The notes beneath the pieces were generated by a model. That model was not told the origin of the DNA. It did no database searches and saw only the letters and a program-made list of their open reading frames with translations. DNA of 51,621 nucleotides from positions 1 through 51,621 of the forward strand of contig AUXH01000061.1 of NCBI GenBank assembly GCA_000482145.1, written 5' to 3'. The translations under genes and the position numbers were made by a program. This document shows positions 1-8,388 of this stretch, piece by piece. Numbering within the stretch: position 1 is the stretch's first letter; each line of letters opens with the position of its first letter. Source of the stretch: Strigomonas culicis (Eukaryota > Euglenozoa > Kinetoplastea > Trypanosomatida > Trypanosomatidae).

Positions 1-124
1 CTTTTTCTTTCTTCTTCACAAATCGTTTCTCGTTTTTGATCTCCGCTTTGCATTCTCAATGTAGTACATGTATTAGCTTTTTTTTTTTTTGTAGCTCGCG
101 GAGAAAATGGAATTACGGAGTATG

Positions 125-430
125 CAAGGAGTGTAATGGAGAAGAGAACGATTAGTTCTCGACCGTGTAGGGTATTTCATGATGGATTTGGTTTCATTCG
201 CTTGGTTCTCCTCTTCTGTACTTTAAAGAGTATTCTTTCTTTTCTTTCGAAAATCCGTCCCGCCCACCCCTGCACCCTGCCACGACAGGGATCCTTGGAT
301 TTTGAGGAGATAGAGGACCTCTTTCTCGCACATCGCATGATGTACTATATAGCAAAATATTTTATGGTAAACTTAATACGGAAGAATAGTAAAATAACAA
401 TTGGGTAGTTTAATGTATTCCATCGCTTGT
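125..430 (+). repeat. Diverged direct repeat, copy 1
   Basis: Aligns by eye to 547-870 at an offset of about 421 bases in the core and about 440 at the right end. Shared landmarks are CTCTTCTGTA (211-220 here, 632-641 in copy 2), CCCACCCC (263-270 / 685-692), CACGAC, ACCTCTTTCTCGCACAT, and a right-hand block around ATTCCATCGCTTG (copy 2 ATTCCGTCGCTGG). Identity is highest in the middle and right, with many indels. No reading frame is conserved between copies, so the element is probably non-coding. Confidence 0.65.
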
Positions 431-546
431 GATGTATCAATCATGTAAGCACTCACGCGGAATGAAATGTATTGTTCTCTCCTTAATTCTTATTTGTACA
501 TATGAGCGCGCTAGTAAAAATGGAATTGATGGAAGAGGAGAAGGGA

Positions 547-870
547 ATGCATGTTGACGAAGAGAGTAATTAATGATCGGCAGTGTAATGTGTTGATATT
601 TCTGCATGAGTGTTTTTATCACTTGATCCTTCTCTTCTGTACCGTAAGGAATAATCGTTTTTTTTTCTTTGAAAGTCCATCCTACCCACCCCGGCACCTT
701 GGCACGACGGGGAACCTTGGGTTTCGAGAAGAGAAAGAACCTCTTTCTCGCACATGACATGAGGTACAATACTTAGTATTCTTTATTTCATCAATGATGT
801 TAAAGGTAAATTTAGAAAATGAAAAATCAATTGTTTGATATGGGCAGTTTGGTACGTTATTCCGTCGCTG
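547..870 (+). repeat. Diverged direct repeat, copy 2
   Basis: Second copy of the element at 125-430, with the same order of landmarks. It contains a possible hairpin, GAGAAAGA followed closely by TCTTTCTC (about 730-750); the matching part of copy 1 can also fold locally. Both copies sit in presumed 3' UTR/intergenic sequence, so a degenerate retroposon (SIDER-like), a duplicated UTR element or a remnant of an expanded upstream gene array are all possible. I did not recognise the trypanosomatid retroposon 5' signature. Confidence 0.6.
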
Positions 871-920
871 GAACGAAAAGGAAATGACGAACACACTCCC
901 TCAGAAAAAGAATTCACTGC

Positions 921-983
921 TCCCCTCTCTCTCTCTCTCTTTCTCCTAAAACTCTTATTTTTGTTGTTGTTGTTGTTGCTTAG
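921..983 (+). promoter_or_regulatory. Polypyrimidine tract and trans-splice acceptor for the transporter gene
   Basis: CT-repeat and TTG-repeat tract ending in TTAG at 981-983, about 30 bases before the ATG at 1013; a second AG lies at 995-996. This is the layout of a trypanosomatid SL-addition site and supports 1013 as the start codon. Confidence 0.6.
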
Positions 984-1012
984 TTGTAATACTTAGTCAT
1001 ATCTCTCGGCCC

Positions 1013-2650
1013 ATGAACCGTGTTTTGAGTTCAGACGAGCTGATGACGCGCACTGCCAATGAGAAGCACGCGTGTGTGGACGTACCACTCCCGCAGCTCT
1101 TGGAGCAGGGCGCCATCCCGTCCGCTGCCACAGGCAAGGCCAGCCGGCGCGCGCGCGAGGGCACGAGCGGCGTGTTCTACAGCACCGTCGGCGGCACGGA
1201 CGAGGAGGCGGCCGTGCTCGGCGTCCACCCACTGGAGGAGCCCGTTCCCCACTACGCGGCGCCTGCGCCGCCGCTGATGGTGCTGGTGCTGCTGCTGCTG
1301 TCCGCCCTGGCACAGGGATTCTCGTCGACCGCACTGACCTTCTTTATCCGCCAGGACCTCGGCTTCGACCCCGTGCACGAGATGCGGTACTGGGCCTACG
1401 TGGGCATCATGGCCTTCTTCCAGCCGGTCCTTGGCTGGGTGTCGGACGTCTTTGTTGTCTGCGGTGAGAAGCGCCGACCGCTCTTTATCCTGTGCGTCGG
1501 CGTGAACACGGCCATCTTCTTCTTCTACTATCTCTTTCCGAAGGTGACGGCGGACTACCGCGTCTTTCTGTGCCTGTCACTGCTGAGTCAGTGCATGACG
1601 ATGGGCACCTACATCCCCCTCAACGGCATCCTGGTCGAGGTCGGCCGCCACGACGCGGAGACGGCGGAGCAGAGCACGGCGCGGCTGGGCGCCATCATGT
1701 CGGTCGCGATGGTGTGGCGCTCCGTGGGCAGTCTCGGCGCCTCGCTGCTGCACCTCCTCCTGGTGCGCGTCTGTTCAAACCGCTCGCTGCTGCTCGTCGT
1801 CTGCATCCAGCTGACGCTCGTCATCCTTGTGATGTTGTGGGTGCCCACCGCGCTCTTCGCGCCGGGCAGCGCGCCGCAGCACCACGTTGTGCAGAGGGTG
1901 CGAGCGGGTTGGGGGCAGTTCCGTCGCAGCTGCAACCCCCGCAACCTTCGCAGCGACGGCTTTGTCTTCTTCTTTGTGCTGTGCTTCGTCTTTGTGTACA
2001 CCACGATGCCGGACGGGAGCACCTCCTACATGAACTACACCTTCTCCGCCTTCTCGCTGTCGAGCGGGGTGCTGTCGCTCTCCTCCACGTGTGGCTCCAT
2101 CGGATCCATCGTCGGCGCCTACGTGTTCAGTGTGTGGATGAAGCGGCGCGCGGCGCAGGAGGAGCGCGGCAAGACACCAACGTCCATGTTCACCATCTTT
2201 TTCCTCGGCAGCGTCGCGTGGGCCTTCGGCTACGTGACCAATTTGCTTCTCTGCACCGGGTTCGTGACGGACGTGCTGCACATCGCACCGGCGGTGTACA
2301 TTCCTGTGGACAGCTTCTTTGTCTCCATGTTCGTCCGCTTTGCCTTCATGCCCACGCTGACGATGGCCGCCGAGCACGCGCCGAAGCATCTGGAGGCGAC
2401 CACTTTTGAAGTTTTCAGCGTCGTCTGTATCGTTGGCGGCACATGCTCCGCGCTGCTCACCAGTGTGATCGCGGAGGCGTTGGGCATCACGAAGGAGAAC
2501 TACGGACCCCTCTCCACCCTGATTGTGCTCTCCATCATTTGTAAATTGCTGCCCATTCCCATCGCGTACATCCTGCCGAAGCGCGACGCTGCGGAGGAGA
2601 GCACAGACGTGGTCGTGGAGCGGGAGGAAGTCGTCGATGGTGAGGCATAG
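1013..2650 (+). CDS. BT1-family folate/biopterin transporter-like MFS protein
   Basis: 545 residues. A hydrophilic N-terminus (about 85 residues) is followed by roughly twelve hydrophobic segments. The first transmembrane block, then RQDLGFDPVHEMRYWAY and GWVSDVFVVCGEKRRPLFIL, give the loop between helices 2 and 3 (D.....G.KRRP) typical of BT1/FBT carriers, which import folates and pteridines in trypanosomatids (auxotrophs for both). A central cytoplasmic loop near residues 285-315 separates the two six-helix halves. The C-terminus is acidic. BT1 family membership is likely; the substrate is inferred only. Another MFS subfamily is possible. BT1 genes often occur in arrays, but only one copy is seen here. 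Confidence 0.7.
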   Translation: MNRVLSSDELMTRTANEKHACVDVPLPQLLEQGAIPSAATGKASRRAREGTSGVFYSTVGGTDEEAAVLGVHPLEEPVPHYAAPAPPLMVLVLLLLSALAQGFSSTALTFFIRQDLGFDPVHEMRYWAYVGIMAFFQPVLGWVSDVFVVCGEKRRPLFILCVGVNTAIFFFYYLFPKVTADYRVFLCLSLLSQCMTMGTYIPLNGILVEVGRHDAETAEQSTARLGAIMSVAMVWRSVGSLGASLLHLLLVRVCSNRSLLLVVCIQLTLVILVMLWVPTALFAPGSAPQHHVVQRVRAGWGQFRRSCNPRNLRSDGFVFFFVLCFVFVYTTMPDGSTSYMNYTFSAFSLSSGVLSLSSTCGSIGSIVGAYVFSVWMKRRAAQEERGKTPTSMFTIFFLGSVAWAFGYVTNLLLCTGFVTDVLHIAPAVYIPVDSFFVSMFVRFAFMPTLTMAAEHAPKHLEATTFEVFSVVCIVGGTCSALLTSVIAEALGITKENYGPLSTLIVLSIICKLLPIPIAYILPKRDAAEESTDVVVEREEVVDGEA

Positions 2651-2991
2651 GTGGCCTCGTGGTGGGTTGGATCATCTACGCAAACATACACGGATGATCC
2701 ATGAAATAATAATACATTGTTTATCCTTATACTCTTTCCCTTTTAACTATTATTCAAGCAAGTGCGTACACACATACCATCCCATTCGCTCCTCTGTGCG
2801 TTCATTGATTGATTCTTCACGACATGGAAGAAGTAGCGTGTGTTGATTAGCGTTTGTTGATTCCTCATTTTTTGCTCCTCTCCTCTCACCCTCTCCGCTC
2901 CCAAGCTGGCAGTGCCGCATCTCTACTCATCGGTTTCCTTTTGTGGTATATCGTAGTGGCCGTTGTGTTGGTAGCAGCAGTCTCATTAGCG
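2651..2991. other. Intergenic region transporter-TMEM18
   Basis: AT-rich 3' UTR followed by a C/T-rich tract (2861-2903) and candidate acceptors at 2904-2905 and 2911-2912. The open frame of TMEM18 continues upstream through this tract but has no ATG there. Nothing else seen. Confidence 0.6.
2861..2912 (+). promoter_or_regulatory. Polypyrimidine tract and splice acceptor that decide the TMEM18 start
   Basis: A strong C/T tract ends in CAG at 2910-2912. The next ATG, 80 bases downstream at 2992, is in frame with TMEM18 and no ATG intervenes. A longer hydrophobic N-terminus read through this tract would be translated from pyrimidine-tract sequence and is rejected. Confidence 0.6.
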
Positions 2992-3549
2992 ATGGACAGA
3001 ATTGTGGAAGAATTTACAAAGGCGCACGAGGAGGTGGTATCCGCAGTCGCCGCCGCGCTGGGCGTGTCCTCCTTGAGGGACTTGGGCACCCACCTGCTCC
3101 GCTCCGCACGGACAGCCTTTGTTGTGGATGTGAAGGACTTCTTTGCCGCGATTGACTTTTCAGAGCCCCTTTTCCTATGGTTGCTGGTCTTCCACGTGAT
3201 CGTCGTTGCCCTCACGTGGCGCACAACGCGAGGGGGCGTGTCCGAGGAGCGGCTGCTGGCCGTGGCGGTGCTGCTGATGGGCCTCGCCCTCCTCGCGCCG
3301 TGGCTGAATCAGTACGGCAGCGCCTACGCGTCCGACCTGTTCATTGAAAACGATGATGAGATGGGGATGGGGGTGAACTATTTTGACGACCCCGGTGTGT
3401 TCATTGCGGTCTTTTACTGGAGTCCGTTGGCGGCTCAGGTGCTGTGGCTCCTGGCGCGTCTCGTGTGGCGTGCCGTGCGACTCATGGCGGCGGTGAAGCG
3501 CAGACAGCTCCTCCGGGAGGCGGAGGCAGCATCCAAGAAGCGCCAGTAA
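2992..3549 (+). CDS. TMEM18: TMEM18 family membrane protein
   Basis: 185 residues, close to the usual ~140-170 for TMEM18. An amphipathic N-terminus is followed by membrane segments at about residues 58-76, 85-102 and 140-162, and a basic C-terminus rich in K/R ending KKRQ. The segment NYFDDPGVFIAVFYWSPL matches the family hallmark (FD..G.FI...F..PL) before the last helix. Animal TMEM18 is a nuclear-envelope three-helix protein with a basic DNA-binding tail. The fold and likely nuclear-envelope location are inferred from the family. Function in trypanosomatids is not known to me. Confidence 0.8.
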   Translation: MDRIVEEFTKAHEEVVSAVAAALGVSSLRDLGTHLLRSARTAFVVDVKDFFAAIDFSEPLFLWLLVFHVIVVALTWRTTRGGVSEERLLAVAVLLMGLALLAPWLNQYGSAYASDLFIENDDEMGMGVNYFDDPGVFIAVFYWSPLAAQVLWLLARLVWRAVRLMAAVKRRQLLREAEAASKKRQ

Positions 3550-3864
3550 ATAGTGATTGTGGAGATAAGGAAGAGCAACAAGGATTTGTTGCCCTGGTAT
3601 GGTGTATTTCTAAAGGCAGATGTAAGGCTCTTACATTTTGCTCTTTTTGTTTTTTGCGTTGTACATTTAAGGAAGGCGAAACAACAAGACAAGAAAAGAT
3701 GTACGACACTGGTCCGTGCTTGCACATTGATAGCCTTTGAGGAAACTCGCTTTATTCTTGGTTTTTTTTTCTCCTCCTCTGCATAACATCCACATCCATA
3801 TCTACGTACGCATAGAGTTCATATTTAGTTTTTTTTTTTTTTGTGAACAGTGTATGTGGTCCTC
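3550..3864. other. Intergenic region after TMEM18
   Basis: AT-rich with T-runs (about 3760-3770 and 3830-3842) leading to AACAG at 3846-3850, the probable splice acceptor of the next gene. No coding signal recognised. Confidence 0.55.
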
Positions 3865-4311
3865 ATGAGCTCTTGGCTTTCGGTGGAGCACTTCATGTAC
3901 AGCCCGGTGGCGCGCTACTGCCGCTGGGGCCTCGGTCTCTTTGGCGTGGGTGGCGTCGCCGGCGACTATTACTTGATGCACTACTACCAGGCGTTCGACC
4001 CCGCGGAGGGCCGCTCGTACGTGATCGACTGGAGCCCCATCGGGCGGCCGCGGTGCCAGATGCTGCTGCTGCCCAACAATTACTACACGAACTATAGCCC
4101 GTGGACGCCGAAGAACGGCGATGTCGTGATTGCGCGGCAGATTGAGAGCGCGCCGCGCTTTATGCAGCTGCTGAATGGGAGGTTTGTGGAGCGCGAGACG
4201 TGCGGCGTGGCGCTGATGCGGCCGCTGGAGGAGGTGGAGCAAGAGCGGGCGCGGCAGGCCGCGGCGCATGCAGAGCTGGTGCGCAAGATGAACAAGATGG
4301 ACACCGCGTAG
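3865..4311 (+). CDS. Small conserved-looking protein of unknown function
   Basis: 148 residues from the ATG at 3865. I do not recognise the family. The N-terminus is moderately hydrophobic (a GLGLFGVGGVAGDYYL stretch, residues ~24-39) and may be a single membrane anchor or a mitochondrial/ER signal. The middle has aromatic residues (WSPIG, NNYYTNYSPW), and the C-terminus is a charged helix likely to form a coiled coil. GC-rich codon bias matches its neighbours, so it is a real gene. An ATG at 3854 in another frame opens a four-codon frame whose TGA overlaps this ATG. A small mitochondrial inner-membrane subunit is one possibility, unproven. Confidence 0.7.
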   Translation: MSSWLSVEHFMYSPVARYCRWGLGLFGVGGVAGDYYLMHYYQAFDPAEGRSYVIDWSPIGRPRCQMLLLPNNYYTNYSPWTPKNGDVVIARQIESAPRFMQLLNGRFVERETCGVALMRPLEEVEQERARQAAAHAELVRKMNKMDTA

Positions 4312-4607
4312 CAGACGGAAAAGTGAAGGACGTGGCTCAGGCCTGCAGGCCGTCGGTGGACGTTTCAATGGCAATAAGGCGATAGCCATGCCCTACGTAT
4401 GCGCTGGCAAATACGCAGGCGTGTGTCAATCACCGTGTACTCTGGATGCAGTCTTGTATGCGGCGCATCGCCACTGCAGGGGTATAGACGCCACGCTGGT
4501 TTCTTTTGGCGGTACAAACAACAAACTACGTTTTCCCAGTTCTTTACGCTTCCTCTTCCTCCCCTCTCTCTCCCTCCCTCTCTCCGCCGAATAGGGTTGA
4601 TTTCATA

Positions 4608-5429
4608 ATGTTTGCGCTTACACGCGCTCTGGCCCGCAAAGGGGTCCACGGCGGCGCGGCCAGCGAGTTCTTCGTACAGAACCGCGCCCACATCATCGCC
4701 GACCTCCGCGCGAACACGAACGACAAGAGCCTCGCCGGCTGCGTCGACGCGCGCATCCGCCCGCTGGTGGAGCTCATCAACAGCGACGCGCTCCCGCAGT
4801 ACGTGACGAGCAGCTCGTGCTCCGGCCGCCTCTCCCTCTTCCACCGCGGCAAGTGCGAGGTGGGGGTGGAAGCGGCCGCCACCCACGCGGAGCGCAAGCG
4901 CGGCAGCTTCGGCAGGGGCATGCTCTTCCAGTCGCACGACCCGCTGCCGGACGTGGCCGCGGCGGTGCAGCAGCGGCTGCTGCCGGCCCTCGCCGCGCAC
5001 GAGGCGTGGCGCGCGACGCTGCCGACCACGCCGCTGCTCTACGATACGGAGGTGGTGCAGCTCAAGTTTGAGCCGATGATCGTGCACGTGCTCTGCGCGG
5101 ACGTGGACGCGGCGTCCGCGCTGTTGCAGTGCGCGAGCGAGGCCGCGCAGACGACGAGTGGTATTCTGAGCTGCTCCCGCGGCACGGCGGCGCACCGCAA
5201 GATCACGTGCTGCCTCACGTCGCCGGTGGCGACCGACGTGCACCTCTTTAGCGAAGGGAAGTGGATGCTGAACAGTACGGACTTTGGCGGGGCAGGGGGC
5301 ACCATGTGGTCCTATTACCTCACACGCGCCGTGGAGCACATTAATGAGCTGTTCAAGGAGAATGAGCGGCGAACGGAGCGGCTGATGAGGGAAATCACGA
5401 GGCGACTCATCGAAAAGGGGCGGTCCTGA
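4608..5429 (+). CDS. TYW3: TYW3-like wybutosine biosynthesis methyltransferase
   Basis: 273 residues. Residues ~35-75 carry the TYW3 signature: DKS..G.VDARI.PLVELIN followed by YVTSSSCSGRLSLF, with the SSCSGR core at 69-74. Later blocks LLYDTEVVQLKFEPMIVHV and GILSCSRG also fit the family. TYW3 methylates N4 of the wybutosine intermediate on G37 of tRNA-Phe using SAM, in the TYW1-TYW2-TYW3-TYW4 pathway. The ATG at 4608 follows a C/T tract (4555-4588) and an AG at 4592-4593. A frame extension through the pyrimidine tract is rejected. Length is close to other eukaryotic TYW3 proteins. No other pathway gene lies in this window. Confidence 0.88.
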   Translation: MFALTRALARKGVHGGAASEFFVQNRAHIIADLRANTNDKSLAGCVDARIRPLVELINSDALPQYVTSSSCSGRLSLFHRGKCEVGVEAAATHAERKRGSFGRGMLFQSHDPLPDVAAAVQQRLLPALAAHEAWRATLPTTPLLYDTEVVQLKFEPMIVHVLCADVDAASALLQCASEAAQTTSGILSCSRGTAAHRKITCCLTSPVATDVHLFSEGKWMLNSTDFGGAGGTMWSYYLTRAVEHINELFKENERRTERLMREITRRLIEKGRS

Positions 5430-5790
5430 ATATTCATGCCACATACATATAATTCTTGTTAATCTTTTTCTTTCCATCACAGAATGAACCTCGAATAAAC
5501 ACCTACAAGAGTTGATAATAAACTTGACTTCTGTATGCGTGTATGCACAAAAGACATCTCCAATGACGATGTGGACCCTTGATTCTTTTCGTTCAATTGT
5601 AGAAAGCCATATCTTGTTCGTCTTCATTCCTTTTCTTTCAACCCGTTTCGACGTTTCTGTTCTAAAGCTCGATTATTATCATTTTAGTGTGTGTGTGTGT
5701 GTGTGTGTGTGTACTTGCATCCGCACAACCGTATACTAGAACCTATAGAGTGCCGAACGCAGCAAGACCAGCGGCTCCTGTAAGCGGCGG
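5430..5790. other. Intergenic region with a GT microsatellite
   Basis: AT-rich spacer containing a (GT)13 run at 5687-5712 and AG acceptors close to the next start (for example ACCAG at 5767-5771). A 75-codon open frame crosses the GT run, but its composition gives no reason to call it a gene. Confidence 0.55.
5687..5712 (+). repeat. (GT)13 dinucleotide microsatellite
   Basis: Uninterrupted GT repeat in the spacer before the enolase homologue. On the transcript it is a GU tract upstream of the splice acceptor, so it could act as part of the splicing signal or simply be a hypervariable marker. Confidence 0.9.
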
Positions 5791-7563
5791 ATGGAGAACG
5801 TCACATGGAAGCTGTACGACAAGGAGTATAAGCTGTCGGAGATTCTGACAGAGGCCGCGCGCGCCTGCGTGGAGTCGCGCTCGACGCAGCCCAAGTCCTT
5901 CCTCACGAACTACTTCCAAGGCATCACGACACTAGGCAAGCCGAAGGTGCTCGTCTGCAGCCGCTGCTTTACCTCCGAGGGCCTGCTCGGCTTCGAGATA
6001 CGGGCGCGGCTGCACACCAACACGGAGAGCTGCACCCATGCCTGGCCCTTAGTGTTTCCCAGCACCCCGGCGGCGCCGGAACACGAAGAGCTCGGCCCTG
6101 GCACCGCGCCGCCAGAGGACGCCGGTGCGCCGGAGGAGGCCGCGAGCGGCGCGCTTGCGAAGCAGCAGCTGAACACCATGGACGTCTACGTGCAGGAGCA
6201 CCTGCTGCCGCAGCTGCTGTCCATCGGCGTGGTGGAGCAGGCGCGGTGGGACAGCACGCTCCGCGGCGGCCCCGTGCTGCCGTGCGTCACCTTCGCGCTT
6301 AGCTTCGTCGCCGCGCAGGCGGCGGCGAGCAACGCCTCGCGGCCGCTGTACGAGCACCTGCGCGGGCTCTACCTCGAGGCGCGGCTGAAGGCGATCAGCG
6401 AGGGCGTGGTGGAGCTCGAGACGGGCGGCAAGAGCCTGAACGCGCTGCCGGCCGACGTGGGCGTCGCGTCGCCGCTGCGCGGCGCGCGCCGCGTGACGCT
6501 CTCGGAGGACCGCTACACACTGCCGCGGCTGCTGCTCCCCTTCTTCGGCCAGAGCGACGACGCGGCCAAGACGGGCGTGGCGCTGCACACGCTGTACCTC
6601 ATCCCGGCCTGCCTCCGCGCGGAGGGCCGCGGCGTCGTCGGCGAGGCGGTGTGGGAGAAGCTCTACGCGGCGTACCAGGTCTGCTGCCAGCGCTGCCACC
6701 ACCGCACGCGCGCGGACGGGGCGTACGTACTGGAGGGCCTCGAGAACCTCACCGACGCGGTCGAGCTCGCGCGGGAGATGCTGGCCGCCGCGGGCCTCAC
6801 CGTCGGCGTCGACGTCAGCCTCGGGCTGCGCGTCGGGGCGGCCGGCCGCTATGTCCAGGCGGAGGCGCCGGCGGCCCACACCGGCAAGGGCAAGAAGGCG
6901 GCCGTGACCGTGGTGGTGGAGCCGGCCTCCCCCGTGTGGCTGTACACGCTCTTCTACGGGGAGCCGGACGTGACGAGCGCGCAGCTCGCGACCTACCTGC
7001 AGCAGCAGGTGCTCGCCTGCGAGGGCGCTGTCGTGTACCTGGAGGACACCCACGAGCTCGGCGACGCGGAGGGCCACCACCGGCTCCTGAACGCGCTGAA
7101 GGATCGCTGTGTGCTGTCCTGCCGCGGTCCCCTCGCCGCGCCGGAGCAGGTCGAGAGCGGCCTCACGGAGAGCGCGGCCGCCGGGCTGCACACGAACTGG
7201 GCGCTGCCGGCGAGCCAGCTGCACACGATCAGCTGGCTCTTCGCGATGTACTACCGCTGGACCACCGCCGCGGACCACAGCGTCGGGCTCGTGTTCTCCG
7301 CGATGGAGGGGTGCTCGGCGGCGGACACGCTGGACCTGGCGGTGGCGGTGGGCGCCGGCTTCGTGGAGGTGGGCGGCCTCACGCGCACCAGCGGGGCCGC
7401 CGCCGTCGCGCGGTTCCTGCGGCTGCAGGCGGACCTCACCGCGCTGCACCGGCTGACGGACCTGCCCGCGCTCACGCAGTACGCGCCGGCGCAGACGTTT
7501 GAGGGACTCACCGACGACGTGCCGGAGATCAAGCGCAAGGTCGAAAAGAAAAAGAAGAAATAG
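5791..7563 (+). CDS. ENO4-type enolase homologue, probably non-enzymatic
   Basis: 590 residues, far longer than glycolytic enolase (~430). It has the ENO4 layout: an N-terminal extra domain (QPKSFLTNYFQGI..LGKP, residues ~33-55) then a divergent enolase domain. Enolase landmarks seen are RPLYEHL, GVDVSLGLRV (metal Asp equivalent D341), VVYLEDTHE (Glu equivalent E418) and DLAVAVGAGFVEVGGLTRTS. Catalytic positions look lost: the loop-Lys equivalent is P473, the SHRSGE His equivalent is A504, and the third metal Asp region reads SCRGPL. Mammalian ENO4 is needed for sperm flagella, so a flagellar scaffold role is a plausible inference. The C-terminus is a KKKKK tail. A glycolytic role is unlikely. 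Confidence 0.82.
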   Translation: MENVTWKLYDKEYKLSEILTEAARACVESRSTQPKSFLTNYFQGITTLGKPKVLVCSRCFTSEGLLGFEIRARLHTNTESCTHAWPLVFPSTPAAPEHEELGPGTAPPEDAGAPEEAASGALAKQQLNTMDVYVQEHLLPQLLSIGVVEQARWDSTLRGGPVLPCVTFALSFVAAQAAASNASRPLYEHLRGLYLEARLKAISEGVVELETGGKSLNALPADVGVASPLRGARRVTLSEDRYTLPRLLLPFFGQSDDAAKTGVALHTLYLIPACLRAEGRGVVGEAVWEKLYAAYQVCCQRCHHRTRADGAYVLEGLENLTDAVELAREMLAAAGLTVGVDVSLGLRVGAAGRYVQAEAPAAHTGKGKKAAVTVVVEPASPVWLYTLFYGEPDVTSAQLATYLQQQVLACEGAVVYLEDTHELGDAEGHHRLLNALKDRCVLSCRGPLAAPEQVESGLTESAAAGLHTNWALPASQLHTISWLFAMYYRWTTAADHSVGLVFSAMEGCSAADTLDLAVAVGAGFVEVGGLTRTSGAAAVARFLRLQADLTALHRLTDLPALTQYAPAQTFEGLTDDVPEIKRKVEKKKKK

Positions 7564-8388
7564 AGTGCTTGATGGAGGGCCCTCCGTGGCGGGTGCACCA
7601 GCGGCTGTGACGTCCGTGCACACCGACATAAGGGCAAATGTAAATACACTATACCGCCGTTGTAGAAGGAAAACAAAAAAAAAAGAACGGATCATGTCAG
7701 CAGTAGCTCCTCTCTCTTCGTACCACATTCTGTCCTTTCTGATGCTACACTGTACTTCTGAAACTGACTTGTTGGAGTAAACAACCTGGTGCTTTATTTG
7801 TTTCTTTTGATCCACTTCCTCTGCTCTGCTCTTCTAGTTTGTTTTCTCCCAAGTTGACATAGCCACTTGCAGACCATGATGTGCACATAATTCGTGTTCA
7901 ACGTGTCTAATGGCATTAAAACTGATGCGCCGTACACGGGTGCGAGTGTGCTGCTTCTGCTGCTGCCGGTATGGCCGAGGGCCATGTGGAGCAGAGTGTA
8001 CATCTGCACCTTTAAATCCAGCAGGTGGCAGATGCATGTCGGTTGTTGTTGGTACCAGCACCCAGGTGTCTAGACCGCTGAAGAAATTGAAAATGATGTA
8101 TAATCACTGGAAAGCTTTCATTGAACCATTTACTTTTATCCTTTTTATTATTTCTTTTTCGCCATAGAAGAAGATCATCGTATGCTTTTATTCTCTGTTC
8201 TTTATTTTGTGCACCATTATTGTTATCTTGCGTAGACCATCTTCGTTGTCTTCGTGGTAAGGCTACTAACTATATGTACTCCTTCATCTCTTTGTCACCG
8301 CTCTCTCTGTGCCTTCTTTCTATGATCTTTTTTTTTTCAATAGTTTCTGTTTTTTTCTACCGCCACCCCCACCCCCACCTCCACCAAA
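7564..8388. other. Intergenic region with structured GC-richer segment
   Basis: 825 bases. The outer parts are AT-rich, but about 7880-8090 is unusually GC-rich for a spacer here and holds two adjacent inverted repeats (separate entry). No frame in it shows a known motif. The 3' part carries T/C tracts and the C-rich leader just before the KAP-like ATG at 8389. Confidence 0.55.
7960..8039 (+). other. Two adjacent hairpins, candidate structured RNA element
   Basis: Hairpin 1: CTGCT (7960-7964) pairs with AGCAG (7990-7994), and inside it ATGGCC (7971-7976) pairs with GGCCAT (7980-7985) around a GAG loop. Hairpin 2: ACATCTGC-ACCT (8000-8011) pairs with AGGTGGCAGATG (8023-8034) with a one-base bulge. 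The segment lies in GC-richer spacer sequence. It may be a UTR structure or a small non-coding RNA; the single-hairpin H/ACA form of trypanosomatids was considered but no clear AGA box follows either stem. Confidence 0.35.

Larger units (their letters stand above)
1..1012. other. Non-coding upstream region with a duplicated element
   Basis: AT-rich spacer before the first gene. I see no convincing coding sequence: short open frames on both strands lack GC-rich codon bias and recognisable motifs. It contains two diverged copies of a ~300-bp element (separate entries), then a CT/TTG tract and splice acceptor for the transporter gene. It is probably the 3' UTR and intergenic region of a gene lying off the left edge. 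Confidence 0.6.

Noticed and set aside
136..408. 90-codon frame over repeat copy 1
   Set aside because: The matching frame is not conserved in copy 2 and composition is spacer-like.
125..870. Active retroposon or SIDER with trypanosomatid 5' signature
   Set aside because: I do not recognise the retroposon signature or a polyA tail; only a diverged direct repeat is supported.
2854..2991. Hydrophobic N-terminal extension of TMEM18 through the pyrimidine tract
   Set aside because: Has no ATG and overlaps the splice signal; the start at 2992 is better.
6049..7815. Long antisense open frame over the ENO4 homologue (588 codons)
   Set aside because: Arises from GC-rich third positions on the + strand gene; Arg/Ala/Val-rich without motifs, and every supported gene here is on the + strand.
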